In this document: piece after piece, positions 1 to 9,875 of the stretch | How the letters are laid out: the number at the start of each line of letters is the position of its first letter | Position numbering within the stretch: position 1 is the first letter of the stretch | Origin: an uncultured Leifsonia sp. | GTDB taxonomy: Bacteria > Actinomycetota > Actinomycetes > Actinomycetales > Microbacteriaceae | Assembly (NCBI RefSeq): GCF_945957465.1 | Contig: NZ_CAMFLC010000005.1 | Coordinates: 1 to 64,000, forward strand | Length of the DNA: 64,000 bases | Reading direction: 5' to 3' | Notes under the pieces: generated by a model | Databases searched by the model: none | The model's input: only the letters and a program-made list of their open reading frames with translations | What the model was told of the DNA's origin: nothing | Made by a program: the position numbers and the translations under genes

Positions 1-13
1 TAGGGGCGTTGCC

Positions 14-238
14 TCAGCAACTAACAACCCCTGCCACTAAGTCTGACGCGCGACAAGCGGCGATCATGTCCAAGTCGTAGCCGGTGAGGGATAACTCGGG
101 GAAGACGACGAGGTCGACGTTCGCGTGGCCGGCCTTCTGGAGGACCTCGAGGTGGGCCGCGAGGTTCCCCGCCACGTCGCCAGGTCGGCAATGCAGCTGG
201 GCAGCCGCTGCCCGCAGCCGCTCGGAACGCGGGCTCAC
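14..238 (-). pseudogene. Truncated N-terminal fragment of carbon-nitrogen hydrolase (nitrilase superfamily)
   Basis: 74-aa ORF with nitrilase-superfamily N-terminal pattern (AAAQL...GDVAGNLAAHLEVL...VDLVVFPELSLTGYD), stops after about 70 aa. Confidence 0.6.
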
Positions 239-576
239 GCCCAGGCGCCGAGCTGCTGGAGGGCGGACTGGATGGTGGGGGACGCCTTGGTCGGGCTGAC
301 TTCGAGGACCGTGTATCGGGCGGCGTCATGTATCACGAACGGATCGCAGGCGATGATCGCCTCCAGTTCTTCGCGACTCGCGGCGACGGCCAGGATGAAG
401 CCGCCGGTGCGAGGAACCTGGCGGCCGGATAGGAGAAACGAGCCTTGGGTGTAGAAGCGCTCGAGGTAGTCGAAGTGCGGTGTCAGAAGCGCGTCGATCT
501 GATCGAGCGGAACGAGGTAGTCGATGCGGAGAGCGAACAGCTGAAGCGGTGTCTTTCCTTCTCGTGCGTCAGTCAC
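235..576 (-). CDS. YciI-like domain protein
   Basis: 113-aa frame from GTG at 576 (VTDAREGKTPLQLFALRIDYLVPLDQIDALLTPHFDYLERFYTQGSFLLSGRQVPRTGGFIL...); YCII-type fold pattern. Confidence 0.7.
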   Translation of the reverse strand: MTDAREGKTPLQLFALRIDYLVPLDQIDALLTPHFDYLERFYTQGSFLLSGRQVPRTGGFILAVAASREELEAIIACDPFVIHDAARYTVLEVSPTKASPTIQSALQQLGAWA

Positions 577-780
577 GGGTGGTTTTCCTTCGTGATCGGG
601 TCGGCGGATACCGTGCAATTGTGGTCGGAACCAGGGGCTGCTGGATCGGCGCTCCCGCACGGTTGCCGTTACGTCATTGCGCCGACGCCGGGGCCGGGCT
701 CGCGGAGCAGGCTCTGGTGCGGTGCGCGTCATCGAATTCGACGATCGCTTCCGCGCACCCACCGACATGAAGGAAGGCTG

Positions 781-1233
781 ATGGCGGTACGCGACGTCGA
801 GGTGCTGGTACGGGAGTTCTACGACAGGCTCTGGAACCAATGGGACGATGAGCACGTCGAGAGTATTCTGTCGGACGACTTCCACTTTCGCGGTTCGCTC
901 GGACAGACCACGAGTGGTCGCCGGGCGTGGCGCGAGTACCGCGATCGGGTGCGTTCGGCTGCACCGGATTTCCACAACGAGATCCTGGAGATGATCGCCT
1001 CAGGGGACCGTGCGGCGGTGAGGTTGCGATACACCGGGACTCACGCAGGCCACCTCCTCGGGCACCCTCCGACGGGGCGCAGGTTCTCGTACGAGGGCAC
1101 CGCGTTCTTCACCCGCACCGATGACCGCCTCGTGAGAGGGTGGGTGCTTGGAGACCGAGCGGGGCTCGACGAACAACTTCGCCAGGAACCGCTCACAGGT
1201 ACGCGCGAATCGTCGCGCACGGCGGCGAGGTGA
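781..1233 (+). CDS. SnoaL-like ester cyclase / NTF2-like protein
   Basis: ATG at 781; VREFYDRLWNQWDDEHVESILSDDFHFRGSLGQTTSGRRAWREY...PPTGRRFSYEGTAFF typical of SnoaL-like polyketide cyclase family. Confidence 0.75.
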   Translation: MAVRDVEVLVREFYDRLWNQWDDEHVESILSDDFHFRGSLGQTTSGRRAWREYRDRVRSAAPDFHNEILEMIASGDRAAVRLRYTGTHAGHLLGHPPTGRRFSYEGTAFFTRTDDRLVRGWVLGDRAGLDEQLRQEPLTGTRESSRTAAR

Positions 1234-1350
1234 CCGGGGTACCAGGTCAGGGCGTGGAGCTGGAGTTCCGGGACTTCCATTCCCCGTCCACGCGCGGCGT
1301 CAGGACGCCGGCAGAGCCGACGTCCTGACACCGCGACGCCCGCCGCAGGT

Positions 1351-2031
1351 TCAGGCGACGGTCTTCGTAGCGGATGTGGCCGGACGGACCATGAGAGGTG
1401 CGGGGCGACTCCGACGAGCGGTGGCCCACACGAGCCCCCAGGCCAGCAGGATGGTCGCCATGATCACGGTGGGAAGAATGAACGGGTTGTGAAGAGGAGC
1501 AGAGAACCCCTCGCCGGCGATCATCAGGGGAAGGTTGAGGACGTTGAGCAAAAGCAAGACGACCAGTAGTTTCCGGGACCCGCGGTAGTACGCCCAGCAG
1601 GCCACGCTCAGCGCCGTCTCGACGGCGAAATCCAGCAGGGGGGAGTTTCCGAGGTTCATCCCGAGCACCGGTTGTGCGAGCCACGGGACGATCCGGATAT
1701 TCGGCTCGTGCTGAATGATGTCCAGCACGATGTGCGAAACGGTCACCAAGCCGAAGACGAATGCCACGTCGGCGCGGTGCGTGACCAGTCGGACCAGGCC
1801 CCAGATCACCGCCCCGAGCCCGAGACTGACCAGGACGCTGTGCGAGTAGGGCAGGTACTCGAGGTGGAGGTGGCCGCGGTCGTCGACCGCTGAGTGTTCC
1901 AGCCCGAGGTAATTCAACGCGACCCAGACCAGCTCGCTGGCTTGCGCGGCGACCATCAGCCCGAACAGGGGCGCGGCCGGGACGGCGCGTTTGCCGGCGA
2001 GGGCGATGGCGGTGTGTGCGGCGGCATACAT
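1351..2031 (-). CDS. Polytopic membrane protein, YdjM/DUF457-like membrane-bound hydrolase family
   Basis: 226 aa, multiple TM segments, HTAIALAG near N-terminus, SHSVL and HIVLDIIQH motifs. Confidence 0.55.
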   Translation of the reverse strand: MYAAAHTAIALAGKRAVPAAPLFGLMVAAQASELVWVALNYLGLEHSAVDDRGHLHLEYLPYSHSVLVSLGLGAVIWGLVRLVTHRADVAFVFGLVTVSHIVLDIIQHEPNIRIVPWLAQPVLGMNLGNSPLLDFAVETALSVACWAYYRGSRKLLVVLLLLNVLNLPLMIAGEGFSAPLHNPFILPTVIMATILLAWGLVWATARRSRPAPLMVRPATSATKTVA

Positions 2032-2207
2032 TTCCGTGTCCTTTCAACGAAACGGGTGGTGTTGCCGTCGAGTCTGGGGGCGTGCGCGCGCGCCGTCCTC
2101 GGCCGTTGTCCTGGTGCCGTCTCGAACAAATGACGTATGCGCGAGGCCTTCCGATCGGCGACAGTGTTCAGGTGCCGGCGGGACGGCTGCCGGCGGGAGG
2201 GATTGTC

Positions 2208-2483
2208 ATGTTCATCGTTGTTCTTCTGTTCGCTGCGGTGGTGGCGGGGGTACTCAGTCTCCCGTCCGACTGGGTGCGGCGGCGGTTCCCGGATCCCGTG
2301 CGGGGTGTCGGCGAGCTCGCCGGGGTCATCGTGCTGGTGGGTATCGGGGCGTGCTTCGCGAACCTCGGGCTGGTCGACGGTCTCCCCAGCGTGCTGTCCT
2401 TGATCGCCGGGCTCGTCGTTGGTGCAATCGTTGCCGACCGGGTTGCTACGCGTCTGTGGGGAAAGCCGACGGTGCGCTCGTGA
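2208..2483 (+). CDS. Small membrane protein
   Basis: ATG at 2208; three hydrophobic segments. Confidence 0.45.
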   Translation: MFIVVLLFAAVVAGVLSLPSDWVRRRFPDPVRGVGELAGVIVLVGIGACFANLGLVDGLPSVLSLIAGLVVGAIVADRVATRLWGKPTVRS

Positions 2484-2749
2484 CGGTAGACGTTCGAACC
2501 ATCTTGACCGACCTGGTCGGGGAGGACGAGGACGAGACGGTAGAGGTCGACTCGGTTGTCCTGCGCGGATGGTCCGGCGGTCGACGGATTCTTCGCCGCA
2601 TCACCCGCCGCAAGGACGCCATCGTCGACGACCTGACCGGTGGAGAGCAGGCACGGCTGATGCTGGTGGATTACCTGGAATTCACGGTGGGTAGCGAAGG
2701 GTGGATCAGAGTTGAGTACCGAGAGAAGGACGCCGACGCGGGAGAATAG
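2480..2749 (+). CDS. Hypothetical protein
   Basis: GTG at 2480 overlapping previous stop; followed by histidine kinase start. Confidence 0.4.
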   Translation: MTVDVRTILTDLVGEDEDETVEVDSVVLRGWSGGRRILRRITRRKDAIVDDLTGGEQARLMLVDYLEFTVGSEGWIRVEYREKDADAGE

Positions 2750-4286
2750 CCGCATCATGCGCTGGGATGAGGGCTCGATTGCGGAGTTCGCGGCGGGGGT
2801 CGTTGTCCACGCCCGAGACGGGATCGTCGTCTGCGATGACGAGCTCCGGTATGTCTGGGCCAATCAGTCCGCCTGCGAACTCCTCGGATACCCGTTGGAG
2901 GACCTGGAGGGTCGGGAGTTCTTGATGAACTTCCCGGCGCGTGTCCACCCCTTGATGATCGACGCCTATCAGGCGCAACTCGCGGGAGTGCATGGGGCGT
3001 ACCCCGGCACGATCGTCGGCCCGGACGGAGTGGAGAAGGACATCAGCTGGACGAACCTGTCCTTCCAGCGCGGCGGACGCGTCTACGGGGCCGCCATTTT
3101 CCACGCGGTAGCGAACACCTACTATCCTCGCGCGGTCACCAGTCCCGAACCGGCGCTGCTCGGCACCCACCCGAGCGCGCTGATCGAGCAAGCGCAACGC
3201 TTGGCCGAGGCAGCACTGTCCGAGACCCGCGCTCTGGCGGTATCGATCGGGCTGGTCGACGACGACTTCATCATGAGAAGCGGCGGCCGCGCCGGCACAC
3301 CGATCGGGTTCGCCGAAGCCGAACGAGCAGCTTCGGCGGCGCGAGGGCGGGTCCCCTTCTTCGATGTGTGGGCGGCAGGCAGGCCCGCTGTCATCGGCAA
3401 CGCCCACGATCGGCTCGCCGAGCTCCCGGCATTTCAACCGTTGGTGAGGTGCCTGGACGCGGCCTTCGAATGGAGGACAGCCGTCTTCACACCCGTCGCC
3501 TTCGGCGGTCACGCCGTCGGAGGTCTGTCCGCGTTCTTCCCGGCCGATCTGCCATGCCCGAGCGAGCTCGACATCCGGCGGCTCACCGACGCAGCGGATG
3601 CAGCGTCCTTCGCCGCGGAACAACTCCACCTGCGCAAGACGGCTCAGCGCACCGCCGCGCTCGAAGAACGCGCACGACTCGCCCGCGAACTCCACGACTC
3701 AGTCACCCAGGCCGTCTTCTCGCTGACTCTGCACTCACGGGCAGCGCGGCGTGCGGCACCGAGAGAGCTTCCGGCAGGAGTCCTTGAGAACCTCGACATC
3801 GTCGACCAACTGGCAGCAGGCGCCCTGGCCGAGATGCGCGCACTGATCTTCGAGCTGCGCCCCGACGCCCTCCACGATGCCGGACTGGTGGAGGCTGTGC
3901 GCCGAATGGCTGAGGCGGTCAGCTCTCGATCCGAGCTAAGCGTCGATGTGCGGGGACCCGGCGCGGCTCTCGCCCTGTCGAGCTCAGCAACCGAACAGGC
4001 GTACCGGATCATTGCCGAAGCCCTCAACAACGTAGCCAAGCACGCCGCGGCACAGCACGCGGCCATCGAGATCGCCGACCTCTCCGACACCGTGATGATC
4101 ACGATCCGCGACGATGGCGCCGGCTTCGACCCGACCCGAGTAGAAGCCGGTCACCTCGGACTGACCAGTATGCGCGAGCGGGCGGAGGCCCTCTCAGCGA
4201 GCTTCGACCTTCACACCGGCCCCGGCCAGGGCACCGAAATCCGCATCACCATACCGACAGAGACGGGAAATAACACGCATGAGTGA
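2712..4286 (+). CDS. PAS/GAF sensor histidine kinase, NarL-family (HisKA_3)
   Basis: PAS-like N-terminus, RARLARELHDSVTQAVFSLTLHSRAA H-box, HATPase tail IRDDGAGFDP...GHLGLTSMRERAE. Confidence 0.9.
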   Translation: MSTERRTPTRENSRIMRWDEGSIAEFAAGVVVHARDGIVVCDDELRYVWANQSACELLGYPLEDLEGREFLMNFPARVHPLMIDAYQAQLAGVHGAYPGTIVGPDGVEKDISWTNLSFQRGGRVYGAAIFHAVANTYYPRAVTSPEPALLGTHPSALIEQAQRLAEAALSETRALAVSIGLVDDDFIMRSGGRAGTPIGFAEAERAASAARGRVPFFDVWAAGRPAVIGNAHDRLAELPAFQPLVRCLDAAFEWRTAVFTPVAFGGHAVGGLSAFFPADLPCPSELDIRRLTDAADAASFAAEQLHLRKTAQRTAALEERARLARELHDSVTQAVFSLTLHSRAARRAAPRELPAGVLENLDIVDQLAAGALAEMRALIFELRPDALHDAGLVEAVRRMAEAVSSRSELSVDVRGPGAALALSSSATEQAYRIIAEALNNVAKHAAAQHAAIEIADLSDTVMITIRDDGAGFDPTRVEAGHLGLTSMRERAEALSASFDLHTGPGQGTEIRITIPTETGNNTHE

Positions 4287-4920
4287 GATACGACTCTTCA
4301 TCGTCGACGATCACTCGGTCGTCCGGCGCGGCCTGCGCGCATTCCTGACCGGCGAAGACGACGTCACGATCGTCGGAGAAGCCGACAATGGTCGACGAGC
4401 TCTGGATGAGATCGCGGTGCTGCACGCTGGAGGGCGCGGCCCGGATGTCGTACTGATGGACATCATAATGCCGGTCATGGACGGGATAACCGCCATCGGC
4501 GAACTCCGTCACCGGTACCCCGAGATCCAGGTCATCGCACTGACCAGCGTGCTCGAGGAAGACAAGATCAACGCGGCGCTGGAGGCCGGGGCACGCGGCT
4601 ACCTCCTCAAAGACGCGGATGTCGAAGCTCTGACCTCTGCCATCAAACGGGCGGCCGCAGGCAAGACGACACTGCAACCGGACGTCGCCAACACGCTCCT
4701 GGAAGCGGCGAGAAAACCTCGACCCGCGGACATGGTCACACCGCGGGAAGCAGAAGTCATCCGCCTCGTCGCAGCCGGTAACACCAACCAGCAAATCGCC
4801 ACCATCCTCGGGGTCACCGAACGAACCGCTCGCACCCACGTCTCCAATGTCCTGTCCAAGCTGGGCCTCGCGTCCCGGACCCAGGTCGCGATGTGGGCGG
4901 TGGAGAACGGTCTGGTATGA
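4279..4920 (+). CDS. LuxR/NarL-family response regulator
   Basis: Receiver domain (FIVDDHSVVRRGLRAFL, VVLMDIIMPVMDG) and LuxR HTH (LTPREAEVIRLVAAGNTNQQIA...SNVLSKL); 4-codon overlap with kinase. Confidence 0.95.
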   Translation: MSEIRLFIVDDHSVVRRGLRAFLTGEDDVTIVGEADNGRRALDEIAVLHAGGRGPDVVLMDIIMPVMDGITAIGELRHRYPEIQVIALTSVLEEDKINAALEAGARGYLLKDADVEALTSAIKRAAAGKTTLQPDVANTLLEAARKPRPADMVTPREAEVIRLVAAGNTNQQIATILGVTERTARTHVSNVLSKLGLASRTQVAMWAVENGLV

Positions 4921-5522
4921 GCCGCAGTTCGTCGCGCGCGGCCTCCTACGCATGGAAAGGACTAGATGATCCGGACAGGATCGACCATGCCGTCGTGAAG
5001 TTCGAGAAAGAGTCGATGACCGCGCACGGCACCTCAATCACCAGCGCCTACGCGAGCAGTTGGCGGCTGACCGTCGCCGACGGGTGGGTGACAAGGTCCC
5101 TCTCCGTCTCCGTTCATGGAACCGGATGGACACGGTCCCTTGAGCTTGGCCGCAGTGCGAACGGCGACTGGAGCGCACACGCCACCGAAGACGGCACTCC
5201 CATCGACGTTCGGCGACTCGGCTTCGCTCCTGACGCCTTCGCCGACGCGATCGACTGCGACCTCGGACTCTGTCCCGTCACGAACACCATGCCGATCCGG
5301 CGGTTGGGGCTGCTCGACGGCAACACACCTCCCCGGGCTCTTCCGGTGGTGTGGGTTGATGTGCCGACCCTACGTGTCAGCCTGAGCACCCAGATGTACA
5401 GCAGCGGTGAGGGGTTGGTCCGCTACGAGGTGCCGAGCGGTGAATTCACAGCAGGCCTCACTGTCGACCCGGATGGGGTGGTGGTGCATTACCCCGAGCT
5501 TGCTGAACGGTTCAGTTGCTGA
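4917..5522 (+). CDS. Putative glycolipid-binding (DUF1089-like) protein
   Basis: ATG at 4917 overlapping regulator stop; internal sequence resembles putative glycolipid-binding family. Confidence 0.55.
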   Translation: MSRSSSRAASYAWKGLDDPDRIDHAVVKFEKESMTAHGTSITSAYASSWRLTVADGWVTRSLSVSVHGTGWTRSLELGRSANGDWSAHATEDGTPIDVRRLGFAPDAFADAIDCDLGLCPVTNTMPIRRLGLLDGNTPPRALPVVWVDVPTLRVSLSTQMYSSGEGLVRYEVPSGEFTAGLTVDPDGVVVHYPELAERFSC

Positions 5523-5657
5523 AGGCGGGTGGCCCCGCGGTGAGCAGAGGCTGCTGCCCTGGGCGGTTGAGGAAATAGCCACGAACCTGACGCCCCTAGT
5601 GCTCGCATCGAAACGATGTGTGAGGACAGTGCGGCGGACGGCAGGGTCGGTGATGAC

Positions 5658-6437
5658 CTAATCCTGCATCCCCACGCGCGCTGGCACAGCCGGATCGGCT
5701 CTCAGGAGCAGTCGCGCAAGGCCCGCCTCCTCGAACGCGGCGCGGAGCGATTCGCCGTCCTGCGTGAAATGCGCCCAGCCGTCGGTATGAACGGGGAGCA
5801 CCAACGGATAACCAAGAATCCGTGCCGCGTCGACCGCTTGTTCGTTCGTCAGCGTGAGAAATCCGTCGACAAGCGGCGTGCGCGCGGCACCCGCGAATAG
5901 GACGGCGACGTCGATCCGAGCGAATCGCTGGGCTATTTGCCGCACGACGGCCAAGGAGGCGTTATCGCCAGAGACGTAGACGGTGGGCGAACCCGACGCC
6001 TCGAGCACAAACCCAATCACCGGCCCTGTCTTATCCTCGCTTCCCTCAGGACCGTGCAGAGCAGGAACTGCAGTGACGGATACGGCACCGAGGTCGATCG
6101 TCTCGCCGGGCTGCAATCCGCGGCAGTTCCCCGCAAGACGACTCGCGGCGAGCCTAGTCGTGACCACGAGAGGGGCGTGCTGGGCGAACGCGCGACCGCC
6201 GAGATCGAGATTGTCGGGATGCTGATCGTGCGAGAGGAGAACCGCGTCGACGGGTGCGACCTCTTCGGGGCCCACGACAGCATCGTTGGTCTTCGTCAGC
6301 ACGCGTGAGCCGATCGAGTAGACGCCGGCTGGGTCGAACGTGGGGTCCACCAGAAAGCGCATTTTGCCGTATTCGATGAGAACGGTCGGCCCTCCAAGCG
6401 GCCGAAAGCATACGGGAACGGTTGCGGTGTCTGTCAT
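5658..6437 (-). CDS. MBL-fold metal-dependent hydrolase (UlaG-like)
   Basis: GGPTVLIEYGKMRFLVDPTFDPAG, LLSHDQHPDNLDLGGR, VYVSGDNAS, LPVHTDGWAHF. Confidence 0.85.
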   Translation of the reverse strand: MTDTATVPVCFRPLGGPTVLIEYGKMRFLVDPTFDPAGVYSIGSRVLTKTNDAVVGPEEVAPVDAVLLSHDQHPDNLDLGGRAFAQHAPLVVTTRLAASRLAGNCRGLQPGETIDLGAVSVTAVPALHGPEGSEDKTGPVIGFVLEASGSPTVYVSGDNASLAVVRQIAQRFARIDVAVLFAGAARTPLVDGFLTLTNEQAVDAARILGYPLVLPVHTDGWAHFTQDGESLRAAFEEAGLARLLLRADPAVPARVGMQD

Positions 6438-6508
6438 ACAGCTAGCATCGCCGCGGCCTTGGGTCGCGGACCATTGGCTTGCTAGTCACATAGAGATAAA
6501 ATTCAGCC

Positions 6509-7489
6509 ATGCCTCGCGACCCTCGTCTTGCGGTTGTGGTGATCCCGGACGGCGCCCTCTTATTCGAGGCTTCTGTGCCGATCAGCGTTTTCGGCGTGGA
6601 CCGACGATCTACAGGAGGTCCGGAGCTCCGAGTGACAGTTGCGACGCCGGGAGGAACCGATCGGGCGAGCACGACAGCCGGACTGTCGTTGTCCGGTCTT
6701 AGAGGTCTCGAGGTGCTCGACGAGGCGGGCGTCGTCATCCTCCCTTCGTGGCCGCAGCCTGCGATGGAGCCACCCGACGACCTCTTGGGTGCTGTCCGTT
6801 CGGCGTACGAGGCCGGCGCTACCCTGATGGGTCTCTGTCTCGGCGCCTACGTGCTCGCATACGCAGGGCTCCTTGATGGTCGGCGAGCCTTGACCCATTG
6901 GCACTGGATGTCGGACTTTCAGCAACGTTTCCCGGAGGTGCGGCTCCATCAGTCTTCCTTGTATGTCGACGAAGGCCGCATCATCACGTCCGCGGGAACC
7001 GCGGCGGGTCTGGACGCTTGCCTCCACTACGTCCGGCGCGAATTGGGAGCCAACGCCGCCTCAGCGATCGCGCGCCGGATGGTCGTCGCGCCACATCGCC
7101 CGGGCAGCCAGAACCAGTTCATCGAGCCTGAGGTGAGTGCTGGTACAGAGCCTTCTATCGCCGCTGTACAGGCTAGAGCGCTCGAGAGTCTCAACACCGC
7201 TGTCGAGATCGACCAATTGGCTGGTTGGTATGGGACGAGTCGGCGCACTTTCGACCGAGACTTCCGCGCGGCGGCCGGTCAGTCGCCTTTGCAGTGGCTG
7301 ATCCACCAGCGAGTGTTGTTGGCTCAGAGGTTGCTCGAGACGAGCGACCTGAGTGTTGAAGCAATAGCCCACAGTGTCGGATTCACCAGCGCAATGGCAA
7401 TGCGCCCCAGTTTCCGCCGCCACCTCGGAGTCACCCCGAGCCAATATCGCGAGTCATTTCACTCTGGGCCACAAAATGAGACCCCGTGA
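6509..7489 (+). CDS. GlxA-family transcriptional regulator (DJ-1/PfpI-like plus AraC HTH)
   Basis: GATLMGLCLGAYVLAYAGLLDGRRALTHW amidase-like core; C-terminal AraC HTH (MAMRPSFRRHLGVTPSQYRESF). Confidence 0.9.
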   Translation: MPRDPRLAVVVIPDGALLFEASVPISVFGVDRRSTGGPELRVTVATPGGTDRASTTAGLSLSGLRGLEVLDEAGVVILPSWPQPAMEPPDDLLGAVRSAYEAGATLMGLCLGAYVLAYAGLLDGRRALTHWHWMSDFQQRFPEVRLHQSSLYVDEGRIITSAGTAAGLDACLHYVRRELGANAASAIARRMVVAPHRPGSQNQFIEPEVSAGTEPSIAAVQARALESLNTAVEIDQLAGWYGTSRRTFDRDFRAAAGQSPLQWLIHQRVLLAQRLLETSDLSVEAIAHSVGFTSAMAMRPSFRRHLGVTPSQYRESFHSGPQNETP

Positions 7490-8078
7490 CGAGGAATTTC
7501 GTGCGTCCGCCGGTTGAAAGCGGCGCGTGCCGTAAAGCTAATGGGTGGCGTCCCGTGGGGTCTGCTGAACGGAGTCGCTCCGTGGACTGGACGATGTCGA
7601 TCAGCTCGGCAAGCGTATCCACAGTCGCTTTGATTCCAGGCCGGTCCGGTCTCGAACTCTTAAGACGGAGTAGTCGACCGTTTGTACCTTCACCATGCGC
7701 TGAGCGTAGAGGCGTGTTCCGTCGGGCACGAGTGCCGCTGGCGTACCCCGAAAACAGGCTGGCCGATGAGCTGCTCGCGGTGCCGCTCGACCACCGCAGG
7801 AGTTGGGAGCGCGATTGTGGAAAGTAAGCCAGCGCCGATGCCGATGTCAAAACGGAATTGACGATGTGATAATTGCGTGAATCAACATCGCTCCGAATAA
7901 TATGGTCTAACCAGGACTTTCCGACGCAAAAGAGAAAATAGCGACAAAGCGAACCGAAAATCGGAGCAATGAAAGAGATCAATACCCGCGGTTCGATTTT
8001 GACTCAGAACTCAGCAGAGCGGTCATCAGCTTAGAGCGCGCGCGTGCAGAGCTTGACTACGGGTCCACGCCACCGGTC

Positions 8079-9113
8079 GTGTTCTTCCAGCTCAAAGAAC
8101 TGTTCGAACTGCTCACCAGCATCATGTCTGCACGCATCGAAGGAAACCGGACGTCGTTACTGGACGCTGTCGCCGGCGCGATGGAGGGACGCAACCCGCA
8201 AAGCGCACCGTCTGAGGGTGTTGAGGAAATCCTCAAAATACAAAGGGCGATGGCATTTGTCGAAGAGCACGCCAGCGACGGGCCACTCACACACTTGTTC
8301 ATCCGGGAGCTTCACCGCATGGTGGTCGACGGGCTGCGCCGGGAGGGTGACCGGACTCCGGGAGCGTACCGGGTCGGCGAAGTCACCATCGGGCAGGCAG
8401 AGCACCGACCGCCTTTCCCTTCCGATGTGCTCTCTGATATGACTAAGCTTCTGGACTTCGCGAACGAGGAAGTGGAACCGCACAAGCAATTGCTTCAGTC
8501 CGCGATCGTCCATCATCGTTTCCTCTGGATCCACCCGTTCGGAAACGGCAACGGCCGAGTTGCCCGGCTGCTGACCTACGCGATGCTCATCCGGCAGGGA
8601 TTCGTCTCGACAACAAGCTATCGGGCGGTCAACCCGACGGCTGTGTTCGGAGCAGACCGCACCGGATACTACGACAACCTCGCACGAGCTGATCGTCTCG
8701 ACGACAACGGACTCATTGCATGGTGCACCAACGTTCTCAACGGGTTGAACGCTGACCTGGAGCGGTTGCGCTCCCTTCGCGACCACGCCTTCGTCACGGA
8801 TGAACTGCTGCGGCCCGCCATCGACAGACTCCACGATGCGGGCCGAATAACGAAACGCGAGCGGGATGCGCTGCGAATTGTCGCAGCCAAGACGACGGTC
8901 CGTGCCGGAGACTTGGAGCCGGCGTTCCCCGGAACCCCAGCAAACCGGAGCCACGCGATCCGCCGGCTGCTCGACCAAGGCCTGCTCACGCATGCTGACG
9001 GGCCACGCAGTTACCGGTTGGTGTTCGCGCCCAGCGACCTCACCGTGCACTTGATTCATCAGCTGGACCGGATGGGGTTCCTGCCCACGATCCTCCGCGA
9101 CAACATAGCCTGA
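8079..9113 (+). CDS. Fic family protein
   Basis: HHRFLWIHPFGNGNGRVARLLTYAMLIRQGF (HPFxxGNGR Fic motif); similarity to Fic N-terminus continues upstream of the GTG start. Confidence 0.85.
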   Translation: MFFQLKELFELLTSIMSARIEGNRTSLLDAVAGAMEGRNPQSAPSEGVEEILKIQRAMAFVEEHASDGPLTHLFIRELHRMVVDGLRREGDRTPGAYRVGEVTIGQAEHRPPFPSDVLSDMTKLLDFANEEVEPHKQLLQSAIVHHRFLWIHPFGNGNGRVARLLTYAMLIRQGFVSTTSYRAVNPTAVFGADRTGYYDNLARADRLDDNGLIAWCTNVLNGLNADLERLRSLRDHAFVTDELLRPAIDRLHDAGRITKRERDALRIVAAKTTVRAGDLEPAFPGTPANRSHAIRRLLDQGLLTHADGPRSYRLVFAPSDLTVHLIHQLDRMGFLPTILRDNIA

Positions 9114-9168
9114 GCGAAGGCACGCTGCTGGGCTCGCTTCGAGTGGGCTTCGATCCTGTTGGCACGGG

Positions 9169-9810
9169 TCACCGCTCGGCGTGCGAAGTGAGGGCCGCGC
9201 GTAGCGTCGTCGCGACCCAGTCCCGGTAGCGCGCGACGTCCCACCCCTCCACCTCGACGAGGTGCCCGTAGGTTTGCGGGTGCCCGATCGACCAGATGAT
9301 TGCGGCTGCGGCATCCCGCTCCATCGCGACCGCGCCGGGCTTGCCGGCGAGCTGATCGGCCGCCATGCCGTAGTTGTGCAGCCGGCGCGAGGCGCGCTCG
9401 CGCTCCAGCTCGGCGACCCCCTCGTCCACGGCGGCTGCTTCGCGGATGAGGCGCATGACCGCGGCTACCCGCGGCTGGGACTGGGCGAACCAGTCAGCCA
9501 GTACCTCCACCATGCCGACGGCGGTGGTGGCGGCATCCGCCCGCTCGGCCATGAACTCGGGGACGCTGCGCGGCGCGTCCGGCCCGGACGCGGCACGGTC
9601 GAGCACGGCCTCGAGCACGTCGCGCTTGGATCCGACGGCGTTGTAGACGGTTTGCACTGCGACGTCGGCGCCGCGAGCGATAGCGGCGATCGACGTGCGG
9701 GCGTAGCCGTCGCGCGTCATCAGCTCGCCGGCCGCGACCACGATTCGCTCGCGGGTGGCGGCCGAGTGGCGTGCGTGTGCGGTTCGCGGAGCGGTATTGA
9801 CCGGAGGCAC
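9169..9810 (-). CDS. TetR/AcrR-family transcriptional regulator
   Basis: HTH TRERIVVAAGELMTRDGYARTSIAAIARGADVAVQTVYNAVGSKRDVLEAVLD; likely GTG start at 9810. Confidence 0.85.
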   Translation of the reverse strand: MPPVNTAPRTAHARHSAATRERIVVAAGELMTRDGYARTSIAAIARGADVAVQTVYNAVGSKRDVLEAVLDRAASGPDAPRSVPEFMAERADAATTAVGMVEVLADWFAQSQPRVAAVMRLIREAAAVDEGVAELERERASRRLHNYGMAADQLAGKPGAVAMERDAAAAIIWSIGHPQTYGHLVEVEGWDVARYRDWVATTLRAALTSHAER

Positions 9811-9814
9811 GTGA

Positions 9815-9831
9815 CTAGAATAGCATTCTAG
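9815..9831. promoter_or_regulatory. Probable TetR operator: CTAGAAT-AGC-ATTCTAG
   Basis: Perfect 7-bp inverted repeat in the divergent TetR/FMO intergenic region. Confidence 0.65.
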
Positions 9832-9875
9832 TAATTGGAAGACTAATCCATTGGAGCGTGTCACGGAGGCGTGTC

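Noticed and set aside
1-60. Possible tRNA/tmRNA edge at window start
   Set aside because: No complete cloverleaf could be traced; insufficient sequence.
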